The notes: generated by a model not told the origin, from the sequence alone. A stretch of DNA of 27,927 nt from JANPPS01 sp031428635 (GCA_031428635.1 JANPPS010000018.1:1-27927); one strand, 5' to 3'. Counted from the stretch's first letter, positions 16,732 to 24,429 are shown. Numbers and translations: made by a program.

Positions 16732-18654
16732 ATGCCCGCCATCACGCTGCCCGACGGATCGATCCGCACGTTCGAGGGCCCGGTGACGGGCGTCACCGTC
16801 GCGGCGGCAATCGGGCCGGGCCTGGCGAAGGCCGCGCTGGCGATGCGTGTCGATGGCGCGCTGCTGGACCTGTCGCACACGATCAACCAGGACGCGGCGG
16901 TCGTGTTCGTGACGCGGCGCGATCCGGATGCGCTGGAGATGATCCGTCACGACGCCGCCCATATTTTGGCCGAAGCCGTCCAGGCGCTGTACCCCGGCAC
17001 GCAGGTCACGATCGGCCCGTCGATCGAGCACGGTTTCTACTACGATTTTGCGCGTAACGAGCCCTTCACGCCCGACGATTTCCCACGCATCGAGGCGAAG
17101 ATGCGGGAAATTATCGCGGCCAACGCCCCGTTTGTGCGCCACGTGCGCGACCGGGACGAGGCGATGGCGTTCTTTGGCGAACGCGGTGAGGCGTACAAGG
17201 CCGAGCTGATCCGCGACCTGCCGGCGGACCAGGTCATCACGCTCTACAGCCAGGGCGAGTGGATCGACCTCTGTCGCGGCCCACACATGCGCGGCACGGG
17301 CGACGTGGGCACCGCGTTCAAGTTGATGAAGGTGGCCGGCGCGTATTGGCGCGGCGACCACCGCAATGCGATGTTGAGCCGCATCTATGGCACCGCCTGG
17401 CGCGATCAGAAGGAGCTCGACGCCTACTTACTGCAGCTTGAGGAAGCCGAGCGCCGCGACCATCGCCGCATCGGCCGCGACATGGACCTGTTCCATATTC
17501 AGGAGGAGGCGACGGGCAGCATCTTCTGGCATCCGAAGGGCTGGCACCTGTATCGCACCACCGAGGCCTACATGCGCCGCCGGCTGGAAGCGACCGGATA
17601 TCAGGAGGTGAAGACGCCGCAGCTGGTTGACCGGCGACTGTGGGAAGCGAGCGGCCACTGGGACAACTACAAGCAAAACATGTTCATCGCCCGGGTCGAG
17701 GACGAGGACACGACGCTGGCGCTGAAGCCGATGAACTGCCCCTGCCACGTCATGATCTTCAACCACGGGCTGCGCAGCTATCGCGAGTTGCCGTTACGCA
17801 TGGCGGAGTTCGGGTCGTGCCACCGGTACGAGCCATCGGGCGCGCTGCATGGCATCATGCGCGTGCGGGCGTTCACGCAGGACGACGCGCACATCTTCTG
17901 TACCGAGGCGCAGATTGCCGATGAAACGGTGCGGTTCGTGGCGTTGTTAAGCAACGTGTACCGCGACTTCGGTTTCGACACGTTCCGCGTAAAGTTCAGC
18001 GACCGGCCGGCTGCGCGTGCCGGGTCGGATGAAACGTGGGACCGGGCGGAGGGTGCGCTGAAAGAAGCCTGCGCGCTGGCCGGCGTCGACTACGAGCTCA
18101 ATCCGGGGGAGGGCGCGTTTTATGGCCCGAAACTGGAGTTCGTGCTGCGCGACGCGATCGGGCGCGACTGGCAGTGCGGCACGCTCCAGGTGGATTTCGT
18201 GCTGCCCGAGCGGCTGGACGCGGAGTATGTGGGCGAGGACGGTGCCCGCGCGCGCCCAGTCATGCTGCACCGGGCGGTGCTGGGCAGCTTCGAGCGGTTC
18301 CTGGGCATCCTGATCGAGCAATATGCCGGCCGCTTCCCGCTATGGCTGGCGCCGGTACAGGTTGTGGTGGCGACGATCGTGTCGGATGCGGCACCGTATG
18401 CGGAGGAGGTGGCGGCCGCGCTGCGTGCGGCCGGGCTGCAGGTGCGGGCTGACGTGAAGAACGAGAAGATCAACGCCAAGGTGCGCGAGCACTCCTTGGC
18501 GCACGTCCCGCTTCTGCTGGTTGTGGGCCGGCGTGAGGCGGAACAGCGGACAGTGGCGCTACGCAGGTTGGGTGGAGACGCGCAGGAGGTGCTGCCGTTG
18601 GACGAGGCAGTGCGGCGGATTATGGCGGAGGCGACGCCGCCCGATTTGCGGTAA
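16732..18654 (+). CDS. thrS: Threonine--tRNA ligase
   Basis: Class II synthetase that charges tRNA-Thr and edits Ser-tRNA-Thr. The 640-aa product has an N-terminal TGS domain (1-60) and an editing domain with HDAAH (His73, His77) and the CRGPHM segment. The catalytic core has MNCPCHVMIF (zinc Cys), motif 2 RMAEFGSCHRYEPSGALHG and motif 3 HRAVLGSFERFLG. The C-terminal anticodon-binding domain begins near WLAPVQVVV. AAGGA precedes the ATG. There is no room for a T-box or operator leader: only 26 bp separate it from the GT9 gene. Confidence 0.98.
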   Translation: MPAITLPDGSIRTFEGPVTGVTVAAAIGPGLAKAALAMRVDGALLDLSHTINQDAAVVFVTRRDPDALEMIRHDAAHILAEAVQALYPGTQVTIGPSIEHGFYYDFARNEPFTPDDFPRIEAKMREIIAANAPFVRHVRDRDEAMAFFGERGEAYKAELIRDLPADQVITLYSQGEWIDLCRGPHMRGTGDVGTAFKLMKVAGAYWRGDHRNAMLSRIYGTAWRDQKELDAYLLQLEEAERRDHRRIGRDMDLFHIQEEATGSIFWHPKGWHLYRTTEAYMRRRLEATGYQEVKTPQLVDRRLWEASGHWDNYKQNMFIARVEDEDTTLALKPMNCPCHVMIFNHGLRSYRELPLRMAEFGSCHRYEPSGALHGIMRVRAFTQDDAHIFCTEAQIADETVRFVALLSNVYRDFGFDTFRVKFSDRPAARAGSDETWDRAEGALKEACALAGVDYELNPGEGAFYGPKLEFVLRDAIGRDWQCGTLQVDFVLPERLDAEYVGEDGARARPVMLHRAVLGSFERFLGILIEQYAGRFPLWLAPVQVVVATIVSDAAPYAEEVAAALRAAGLQVRADVKNEKINAKVREHSLAHVPLLLVVGRREAEQRTVALRRLGGDAQEVLPLDEAVRRIMAEATPPDLR

Positions 18655-18742
18655 TCGGGCCGTCCACACCCTTGCGTGGTAAAATACGTTACGCCAATTT
18701 ATTATGAATAAACCCGTAGCGCCGTACCCAAAGGGCTGACCC

Positions 18743-19481
18743 GTGCTTAACCTTACCGTGACGCGCCGGACACTCGAGGGCTTACTAAAGGACCGGCGTC
18801 AGTTCTCGCCAACCAGCCGCGGTCGCAAATTGGTACGGGAGTGTCCGATTTGCGGCCATAGCGGGCGTTTTCTCAGTTTGGAACATGGCCTGCGGCTCGA
18901 TGGCCGGTGCCCTAGCTGCGGCAGTCGCGAGCGCCACCGCCTGCTCCATCTTTATTTGACCGAGGATGGCGGATGGCGGATGGAAGCTGGACGGACAACG
19001 CGTTCTCCATTTCGCGCCGGAACGACACATGCTGGCGCGCATGAAAGACAGCCCGCTTTATGTCAGTGCGGATCTGCGTCAGGCCGGTGTCACGCGGCAG
19101 ATCGACGCGACGGCCATTCCCTATCCGGACGGTGCGTTCGACACGCTGATCGCCCATCATATGCTGGAGCACATACCAGACGACCGTGCCGCCCTGCGTG
19201 AGTTCGCCCGGGTGTTGCGGCCGGGCGGCACCGCGCTGCTGTCGGTGCCGCAGAACCACTCGGTCGAGGACACGGACGAGGACCCGGCCATCACGGACCC
19301 GATGCTCAAGTTCTGGCGGTTCGGCGGCTACGACCATCAACGCCTGTACGGCCGCGACTTCCCGGTGCGGCTTGCGGCGATCGGCTTCGACGTCCGGGCC
19401 TATCGCCGCCCGGCGGAGGACCAACTGCGCTATGCGCTGTTGCGGGATGAGGTAATTTATGTGGCGGTGCGTCAGGGGTAG
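18743..19481 (+). pseudogene. Zn-finger SAM methyltransferase, frameshifted by a 7-bp tandem duplication
   Basis: Two overlapping frames make one protein. The first (18743-19201, GTG start after AAGGG) gives an N-terminal zinc-ribbon with CPIC (Cys34, 37) and CPSC (Cys56, 59), then GSRERHRLLHLYLTEDGG. It then runs out of frame into unrelated residues. The second (from 18966 to 19481) gives the class I methyltransferase part: VLHFAPERHML, ATAIPYPDGAFDTLIAHHML and LRPGGTALLSVPQNH. The switch lies in a period-7 tract: GGATGGC at 18964-18970 and 18971-18977, then GGATGGA at 18978-18984. Removing one unit joins the frames as LTEDGGWKLDGQRVLHFAPE and gives a 243-aa protein. The ATG at 18966 has no well-spaced ribosome site. 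The substrate is unknown. It sits between thrS and infC. Confidence 0.85.
18964..18984. repeat. Heptanucleotide tandem repeat inside the methyltransferase gene
   Basis: Two exact GGATGGC units plus a third copy differing at its last base (GGATGGA). A change of one unit moves the reading frame by 7 bases. Loss of one unit restores the methyltransferase frame. Short tandem repeats of this kind can mutate by strand slippage. Confidence 0.9.
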
Positions 19482-19813
19482 GCCGAGCACGCCCCCTAAG
19501 TTGTGACGCCAGTACCGGGCAGGGGAGTAATGGCGACGGCGGGCTACGCATCGATAAAGGCTGCTAGGCCTACCCCAGGCCGATGCCGTCCAGTGCTCCC
19601 CGCGGTATTCGCCATTCTGTCGCGCCCGCTTGGTACGGGTTCGATTTCAGCGTTTGGTAGACCGTTACGCTGGTCAATTCTTAGCGTGATACCGATGGAG
19701 CGCCGGTCACGACGCATACCGGCGATTGATTTACTGGCCCCAACAAGCCACTATGTACTATGGCCGCACCGAGACGCGGCCCAAAGTCGTTTTAACAAGA
19801 TCAGGAGAGTACA
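19482..19813. other. Intergenic region and probable infC leader
   Basis: No credible gene was found in these 332 bases. Two inverted repeats are visible: CAGCGT (19648-19653) with ACGCTG (19667-19672), and a perfect seven-base stem CGCCGGT (19701-19707) with ACCGGCG (19718-19724) enclosing a ten-base loop. The second could end transcription of the upstream gene or form part of an infC leader; it has no good T run. A T-loop-like GGTTCGAT near 19638 has no matching stem, so no tRNA is called. Confidence 0.5.
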
Positions 19814-19816
19814 ATA
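19803..19816 (+). promoter_or_regulatory. Strong ribosome site placed for an AUA start of infC
   Basis: AGGAG at 19803-19807 stands six bases before ATA (19814-19816), which is in frame with infC. The in-frame ATG at 19829 is 21 bases from this site and has only a weak GAGG-like sequence nearer. Confidence 0.6.
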
Positions 19817-20353
19817 GCCCGAGGCCCTATGTCCGCCGCCACCCCGTCCCGCGACGGGCCCCGCGTGAATGAAGATATCCGCGTGCCCCAGGTCCGTCTG
19901 ATCGATCAGGACGGAGAGATGCAGGGCGTGATGACCACCCGGGACGCCATCCTGCGCGCCTATGCGCTGGGCCTCGATTTGCTGGAGATCAGCCCGAACG
20001 CCGACCCACCCGTGGCGAAGATCCTCGACTACGGCAAGTTCAAGTACGAGCAGCAGAAAAAGAAGAACGAAGCCAAGAAGAAGCAAAAAGTCGTCGAGAT
20101 CAAGGAGATCAAGGTTCGACCGAACATCGACGAGAACGATTATCAGGTCAAAATGCGGGCTATGAAGTCGTTCATCGATGATGGGGATAAGGTCAAGGTA
20201 ACCTTGCGTTTCCGCGGCCGGGAAATGGCCCACCAGGACATCGGCATTAAGGTGCTGGAGCGTATCCGCGCCGAGCTTGAGATCGAAACCAAGGTCGAGC
20301 AGATGCCGCGCATGGAAAACCGGCAGATGATCATGGTGTTAGCACCCCGGTGA
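19814..20353 (+). CDS. infC: Translation initiation factor IF-3
   Basis: Binds the 30S subunit, checks the start codon and prevents premature subunit joining. The N-terminal domain has DGPRVNEDIRVPQVRLIDQDG and LDLLEISPNADPPVAKILDYGKFKYEQQKK. A lysine-rich linker follows, then the C-terminal domain VVEIKEIKVRPNIDENDYQVK through MVLAPR. I place the start at ATA 19814 (179 aa; (M)ARGPMSAATPSRDG) because of ribosome site spacing. The conservative alternative is ATG 19829 (174 aa). Rare start codons are a known IF3 self-control device in enterics (AUU). Unusually, rpmI-rplT do not follow. The next gene overlaps by 4 bp and encodes a gamma-glutamyltransferase. Confidence 0.95.
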   Translation: MARGPMSAATPSRDGPRVNEDIRVPQVRLIDQDGEMQGVMTTRDAILRAYALGLDLLEISPNADPPVAKILDYGKFKYEQQKKKNEAKKKQKVVEIKEIKVRPNIDENDYQVKMRAMKSFIDDGDKVKVTLRFRGREMAHQDIGIKVLERIRAELEIETKVEQMPRMENRQMIMVLAPR

Positions 20354-21921
20354 ACTTGCCCCCGCACCGGACGCAGCATTGGCAGGTGTGCAAGCCTGCC
20401 GCATCCGGTGCCCGCGGCATGGTTGTGTCGCAATCCAACGACGCCGCCGCGGCCGGTATCGCGATACTCGACGCGGGCGGTAACGCGGCCGATGCGGCAG
20501 TGGCGACCGCCCTCGCTTTGGCCGCGACCGAGCCATGGAATAGCGGGCTCGGCGGTATCGGCTTCGCGCTAATCCATCCGGCCGGGCAGGCGCGCGCGAC
20601 CGTTATCGATTTCGGCCCGCGCGCCCCGGCCCACCTCACTCCGGACCGCTTTCGCCTGACGGGTCGCACTGGGGCTGACCTGTTTGCCTGGCCGGAGGTG
20701 GAGGGCGACGCCAACGTTCACGGTCCGCTCAGCTTCGTGATCCCCTCGGCCGTTGCGGGCTACCGGATGTTACATGAGCGGTATGGACGGCTGCCGTTGG
20801 CGGACGTGGCGGCGCCCGCGATCGCGCTCGCCCGGCGCGGTTTGCCGCAGGACTGGTTTACGACGCTGAAGGTTGCGAATGCCGCGTCGATACTGCGTCG
20901 TTATGTCGAATCGGCGCGTATTTATTTGCCGGATGGACTGCCCCCCGTGCCGCCGTATCAGGGCCTGCCGCGGTTTATGGCGCTGGGGCGTCTGGCCGAT
21001 ACGCTCGACCGGCTGGCGTCCGCGGGATGGGCTGACTTCTACCACGGTGATATTGCGGCAAGTCTGGTTCAGGACGTAGCCGCCATGGGCGGTGTTCTGG
21101 ACGCAACGGACCTTGCCGGCTGCACCGCGGAAACCGGCCCAGCGATGGATGTGGCCTGGCCCACCCGAAATCGCCCGGATACCGTGTTGCAAGTGGTGCC
21201 GGGCCCGACCGCCGGGCCGACACTGGCCGATATCGTGCGCCATTTACCGTCCGCCGAACGGCCCGATGCCGCCTGGTTCGCGGGCCTGGCCGGGGCCTTG
21301 CGCGGGGCCTATGCCCGCCGTCTGGCCGGTGAGCCGGCCGCTGCCGAAAGCTGCACGTCGCATCTGACGGTCTGTGACGCGGATGGCACCATGGTGTCGA
21401 TGACGACCACGCTGCTATCGTCCATGGGCAGTCGGGTCGTGCTGCCGGGTACGGGCGTGCTGATGAATAACGGCGTCATGTGGTTCGACCCGGGGCCCGT
21501 ACCGGACACTGGGGGCATGCCCAACGCGATCGCGCCCGGTGCCCGGCCGCTGTGCAATATGTGTCCGGTCATTCTGCGCGATGGCGACACTCCGGTGCTG
21601 GCAGCGGGTGCGTCGGGCGGCCGGCGGATCGTGGCGGCGGTAACGCAGCTCGTCGCGTTTGCCCACGCGTTCGGTATGGATCCGGCCGCGGCGGCGCATC
21701 ATCCGCGCATCGACGTGTCGGGCACGAATACCGTGACGACGGACGACCGCCTGGCGCCGGACGTACTGGCCGCGCTGCACGCCACGGGTCCACTCGATGT
21801 GGTCGAGCATGGGGTGCTGCCGGTCAATTTTGCCTGCCCGAACCTGATTTCGATCGAGAACGGCGTACGCACTGGAATCAGCGACGTTATGTCGCCGTGG
21901 TCGGCCGCGTTGGCGCAATAG
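20350..21921 (+). CDS. Gamma-glutamyltransferase family protein
   Basis: N-terminal nucleophile hydrolase family protein (523 aa) expected to self-cleave and transfer or hydrolyse gamma-glutamyl groups, for example from glutathione. Family signatures are GGNAADAAVATALAL (43-57), EPWNSGLGGIGFALIH (61-76), the processing site CTSHLTV with the presumed catalytic Thr336, LPGTGVLMNN and GASGGRRI in the small subunit. The family norm at the cleavage site is T-T/S-H, so the essential Thr is present and followed by Ser. No signal peptide is visible, unlike periplasmic GGT of enterics, so it may be cytoplasmic. The GTG start overlaps the infC TGA (GTGA), implying coupling. The substrate is uncertain. 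Confidence 0.88.
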   Translation: MNLPPHRTQHWQVCKPAASGARGMVVSQSNDAAAAGIAILDAGGNAADAAVATALALAATEPWNSGLGGIGFALIHPAGQARATVIDFGPRAPAHLTPDRFRLTGRTGADLFAWPEVEGDANVHGPLSFVIPSAVAGYRMLHERYGRLPLADVAAPAIALARRGLPQDWFTTLKVANAASILRRYVESARIYLPDGLPPVPPYQGLPRFMALGRLADTLDRLASAGWADFYHGDIAASLVQDVAAMGGVLDATDLAGCTAETGPAMDVAWPTRNRPDTVLQVVPGPTAGPTLADIVRHLPSAERPDAAWFAGLAGALRGAYARRLAGEPAAAESCTSHLTVCDADGTMVSMTTTLLSSMGSRVVLPGTGVLMNNGVMWFDPGPVPDTGGMPNAIAPGARPLCNMCPVILRDGDTPVLAAGASGGRRIVAAVTQLVAFAHAFGMDPAAAAHHPRIDVSGTNTVTTDDRLAPDVLAALHATGPLDVVEHGVLPVNFACPNLISIENGVRTGISDVMSPWSAALAQ

Positions 21922-22035
21922 CCGTTCGGCCCCGGCCCCGGTTCCGGCCCCGGCCTGTACTGTGGCGCGGCCGGCGGATAGATACCGCACGGGTCACGCC
22001 CTCGGCGCGTGGAGCTTACCCGAGGAGACGCCCCG

Positions 22036-22659
22036 ATGACCGAGCCGCACTTTTACGAACCCAAGGCCGGCCACCGCCTGCCGCACGACCCGTTTAATGC
22101 GATCGTGGGCCCCCGACCGATCGGCTGGATTTCCTCTCGCGGAGCCGACGGGTCGGTCAATCTGGCACCCTATTCGTTCTTCAACGCCTTCAACTACACC
22201 CCGCCGCTGATCGGGTTTTCCAGCACGTCACCCAAGGACACGCTGAAGAACTGCCAAGAAACGGGCGAATTCGTATGGAACCTCGTTACCCGCCCCATCG
22301 CCGAAGCCATGAATGCCACCAGCGTTGCGGCCCCGTACGGCACCGACGAGTTCGCCCTGGCCGGCCTGACGCCAATCCCGTCCCGCCTGGTCAACGTGCC
22401 CCGCGTCGCCGAGTCGCTCGTCCATTTCGAGTGCAAGGTATCCGACATCTATCCCTTGCGCGGTGCCGACGGGCAGCCTGCGGGGGCGTGGCTCGTAGTG
22501 GGTGAGGTCGTGGGCATCCACATCGACCCGGCGCTACTCAAAGACGGGCTATTCGACACGTTTGGCGCCCAGATCGTTTTGCGCGCAGGGGGGCCAACCG
22601 CCTATGGCGCGCTGTCGCAGGATGCCCGGTTCGACCTTCGGCGTCCTACCGTGGGCTAG
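22036..22659 (+). CDS. Flavin reductase-like, FMN-binding split-barrel protein
   Basis: The 207-aa product belongs to the flavin reductase-like domain family. It has the N-terminal IVGPRPIGWISSRGADGSVNLAPYSFFNAF (about 23-52), then PPLIGFSST and the segment DTLKNCQETGEFVWNLV, which form the FMN-binding split barrel. The usual function is NAD(P)H:flavin oxidoreduction supplying a partner oxygenase, but no partner gene is nearby. I chose the ATG at 22036, which has GAGGAG 8 bp upstream. An earlier start at 22009 would add nine residues. A GC-rich stretch with repeated GGCCCCGG lies between the GGT stop and this gene (about 21928-21955). Confidence 0.9.
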   Translation: MTEPHFYEPKAGHRLPHDPFNAIVGPRPIGWISSRGADGSVNLAPYSFFNAFNYTPPLIGFSSTSPKDTLKNCQETGEFVWNLVTRPIAEAMNATSVAAPYGTDEFALAGLTPIPSRLVNVPRVAESLVHFECKVSDIYPLRGADGQPAGAWLVVGEVVGIHIDPALLKDGLFDTFGAQIVLRAGGPTAYGALSQDARFDLRRPTVG

Positions 22660-22989
22660 CCCTGTTGGGTAAGGTCGAGCTCACGCCAGGAAACGAATTT
22701 TCGACACGCGCTATCTATTCGAGCAGCGATAACCGACGGCGCGAGTGGCAGGGGTGCAGCGACGTGACCCGGAAGCCAGTATGACCGACTAGCGCAACAG
22801 TCCGATCGCCTACTCATGGCGTTGCAAATTGTGGTTCGTTAGTATGACGCCTGGCAACCTGGCGATTGCGGCAACGTTTCCGTACCGACGCACACCATCG
22901 CGCGCGGTGCCGTGATCGTAAGTGAGGGCGATGGTCCGGCCCGCGCTGTGGGGTTGGCGGACATTTAAAGCCGGGCCGCGTACCTGGCC
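22660..22989. other. Gap with no gene found
   Basis: These 330 bases hold no convincing ORF, RNA gene or repeat that I can identify. Composition is less codon-like than in neighbouring genes, with stops in every frame. It might hold a promoter for the next ORF or be decayed sequence. Confidence 0.5.
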
Positions 22990-23265
22990 TTGGCAACGCA
23001 GACTTCAGCCAGCCCGCAGACGGTGGCGGACGTGCAGCAGAACGCACCGGCCGCCCCGGCGCCGGATCCCGCTCCGACTTATCATACACTCGAACTCAGA
23101 CCTTGGCACGGCGCTTACGCCTACCGCCGGCCAGGTGCGCCGAAAGCGAAGCCGCTGTTGGAAGTGCCGGTGAACAAGCTTACTAACCTAGCCGACGCCG
23201 CGCGGAGGTACCACGTGGCCGCCCTAGAGCTTTTCCGAACGAAGCGGACCGGAAAAAAGCTCTAG
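22990..23265 (+). CDS. Small hypothetical protein (doubtful)
   Basis: A 91-codon frame from TTG (no ATG or GTG fits; an in-frame stop is at 22966). The N-terminal third is Ala/Pro/Gln-rich. The middle (LELRPWHGAYAYRRPGAPKAKPLLEVPVNKLTNLADAARRYHVAALELF) looks protein-like, with GC-rich third positions, and the end is basic (RTKRTGKKL). No family is recognised, and there is no clear ribosome site. The final 14 codons lie inside a strong palindrome (23223-23266), which raises the question whether the true 3' end was replaced. It may be a real small gene, a remnant or chance. Confidence 0.35.
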   Translation: MATQTSASPQTVADVQQNAPAAPAPDPAPTYHTLELRPWHGAYAYRRPGAPKAKPLLEVPVNKLTNLADAARRYHVAALELFRTKRTGKKL

Positions 23266-23266
23266 G
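23223..23266. repeat. Long palindrome, REP-like or terminator hairpin
   Basis: Left arm CCTAGAGCTTTTCCG (23223-23237) pairs with right arm CGGAAAAAAGCTCTAGG (23250-23266), apart from two extra A in the right arm, around a 12-base loop. It lies between convergent genes (the small ORF and rpmE). No T run follows on either strand, so a classic intrinsic terminator is not obvious; a repetitive extragenic palindrome is the alternative. Confidence 0.7.
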
Positions 23267-23355
23267 ATAGCTTCAGGTAACGCGGAACTTCAGATCGGTT
23301 GAAAATATCCGTCCAAACATCGGTTTAGCCAGGGCCGGATATGTCTCAGCCGATG

Positions 23356-23580
23356 CTACTTCTTCAGTCCAATGCCTGCGAACTTCTTGTTGAACTTCGC
23401 GACCTGGCCGCCGGTGTCCATCATGCGCTGCACGCCGGTCCAGGCGGGGTGCGACTTAGGGTCGATGTCCAGCCGCATCGTCTCACCCGGCTTACCGGCG
23501 CAGGTCTTGGTCTTGAACGTCGAGCCATCGGTCATGATGATCGTGACGTCATGGTACGGTGGGTGAATACCGGGCTTCAT
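23356..23580 (-). CDS. rpmE: 50S ribosomal protein L31
   Basis: Large-subunit ribosomal protein of 74 aa. MKPGIHPPYHDVTIIMTDGS at the N-terminus and ETMRLDIDPKSHPAWTG in the middle are diagnostic. The ATG at 23580 follows GGAG with six-base spacing; upstream in-frame ATGs would add residues not seen in the family. The zinc-binding Cys pairs of C-plus L31 proteins are absent (only one Cys is visible), so this is the zinc-independent form. It is read toward the palindrome at 23223-23266. Confidence 0.95.
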   Translation of the reverse strand: MKPGIHPPYHDVTIIMTDGSTFKTKTCAGKPGETMRLDIDPKSHPAWTGVQRMMDTGGQVAKFNKKFAGIGLKK

Positions 23581-23662
23581 TTTAATCTCCATGGGCTGCC
23601 GATACCGACCGGCAGGCAAGCGCGTGCTTTAGCCCACCCGGCATGCCAACGACAAGCGATAC

Positions 23663-24103
23663 CTAACGCCGCGGAAAGCGCTTACCGGTGCCAGGCTGGC
23701 TAAACGTACCGTCAGCGTTGGCTTGCTGCTCCGGCGTCATGACCGCGTACAGCGCCTCAAACGGGCCGATGAGGCGATTCAGGTCCTCGGCCTGGGCACG
23801 CGCTACTTCGGTATAGGCGCGCATTTCGTCCGGTGCCTTCTGGCTACCGGACTGAGCGAGGCCGGCGCCGAGTTGTGAGATATGGATCGCATTCTGCCGC
23901 ATGACGCTGGCAAACGCGGCCCATTGCGGCTCCTGAGCCGCAGTGATCATCAGCTTTGTCTTCAATGCGCCGATCCGCTTTTCCGCAATCGGGGCGGCGA
24001 CCACGGGCCCGCCGCCCAACGTCGCCGGGGCGGATTGCGGCAGTTGCGCCAACGCAGGCGAAGAAACCAATAAAGCCATCACGGCCAGGGATCGCCACAT
24101 CAT
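23663..24103 (-). CDS. Periplasmic LTXXQ/Spy-like protein
   Basis: The 146-aa product has a signal peptide (MMWRSLAVMALLVSSPALAQ, cleavage after ALA). The helical mature region contains LKTKLMITAAQEPQWAAFASVMRQNA and LIGPFEALYAVMTPEQQANAD, matching the paired LTxxQ pattern of Spy/CpxP-like proteins. In enterics these act as periplasmic chaperones or stress sensors; that role here is inference. Two tandem ATG codons (24103 and 24100) are possible starts, with AGGTG upstream. It begins 5 bp after the stop of the small secreted protein gene, so they are probably one operon. Confidence 0.82.
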   Translation of the reverse strand: MMWRSLAVMALLVSSPALAQLPQSAPATLGGGPVVAAPIAEKRIGALKTKLMITAAQEPQWAAFASVMRQNAIHISQLGAGLAQSGSQKAPDEMRAYTEVARAQAEDLNRLIGPFEALYAVMTPEQQANADGTFSQPGTGKRFPRR

Positions 24104-24108
24104 CGCAC

Positions 24109-24429
24109 CTATCGAAACGGGATAAAGAGATTAAGGCCTGGGGGAGCATACACCGGCGGTACGTAATAGCGGCCCGGCGTTTGGTAATATTGGGGTGGGC
24201 GGCCGTACCCATACTGCCCGCGATCGTAGTCCGGGCGGCGACGCTCATCGTAGCCGCGGTCCCAGCGTGGGTCGTAGTGGCGGTTATCGTCACGGCCACC
24301 GTGCCGCTCGTAGCCGCGTTCGTGCCCGCCGCCATGCTTGTCACCGCGATCGTCATCGCCATCGCCCTTTGCCAGGGCGGGCCCGGCGATGACGATCGCT
24401 GCCAGGATTAGGCACACAACACTACGCAT
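24109..24429 (-). CDS. Small secreted Arg/Asp/Tyr/His-rich protein
   Basis: The 106-aa product has a signal peptide (MRSVVCLILAAIVIAGPALAK). The low-complexity mature part holds DGDDDRGDKHGGGHERGYERHGG, then repeated D/R/Y motifs and a Pro/Tyr tail ending YAPPGLNLFIPFR. The His/Asp content could bind metal cations, and the tail may contact the envelope; neither is shown. A strong GGAGG ribosome site lies 5 bp before the ATG. It precedes the Spy-like gene and looks co-transcribed with it. No named family is assigned. Confidence 0.75.
   Translation of the reverse strand: MRSVVCLILAAIVIAGPALAKGDGDDDRGDKHGGGHERGYERHGGRDDNRHYDPRWDRGYDERRRPDYDRGQYGYGRPPQYYQTPGRYYVPPVYAPPGLNLFIPFR

Noticed and set aside
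16351..17361. Minus-strand ORF of 336 codons across the GT9 and thrS genes
   Set aside because: It crosses two well-supported genes on the other strand and has no family features.
18704..18739. Eleven-codon leader ORF before the methyltransferase gene
   Set aside because: No ribosome site and no regulatory codon pattern; it is most likely chance.
18959..18990. Programmed +1 ribosomal frameshift in the methyltransferase gene
   Set aside because: No known slippery or stop-stimulated motif is visible, and a one-unit change of the 7-base repeat explains the frame exactly.
19630..19655. Possible tRNA T-loop (GGTTCGAT)
   Set aside because: Flanking bases do not form a T-stem, and no acceptor or anticodon arms are found.
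21928..21955. GC-rich repeat with three GGCCCCGG copies as a terminator
   Set aside because: It forms no clean single hairpin and has no T run; it may be simple low-complexity sequence.
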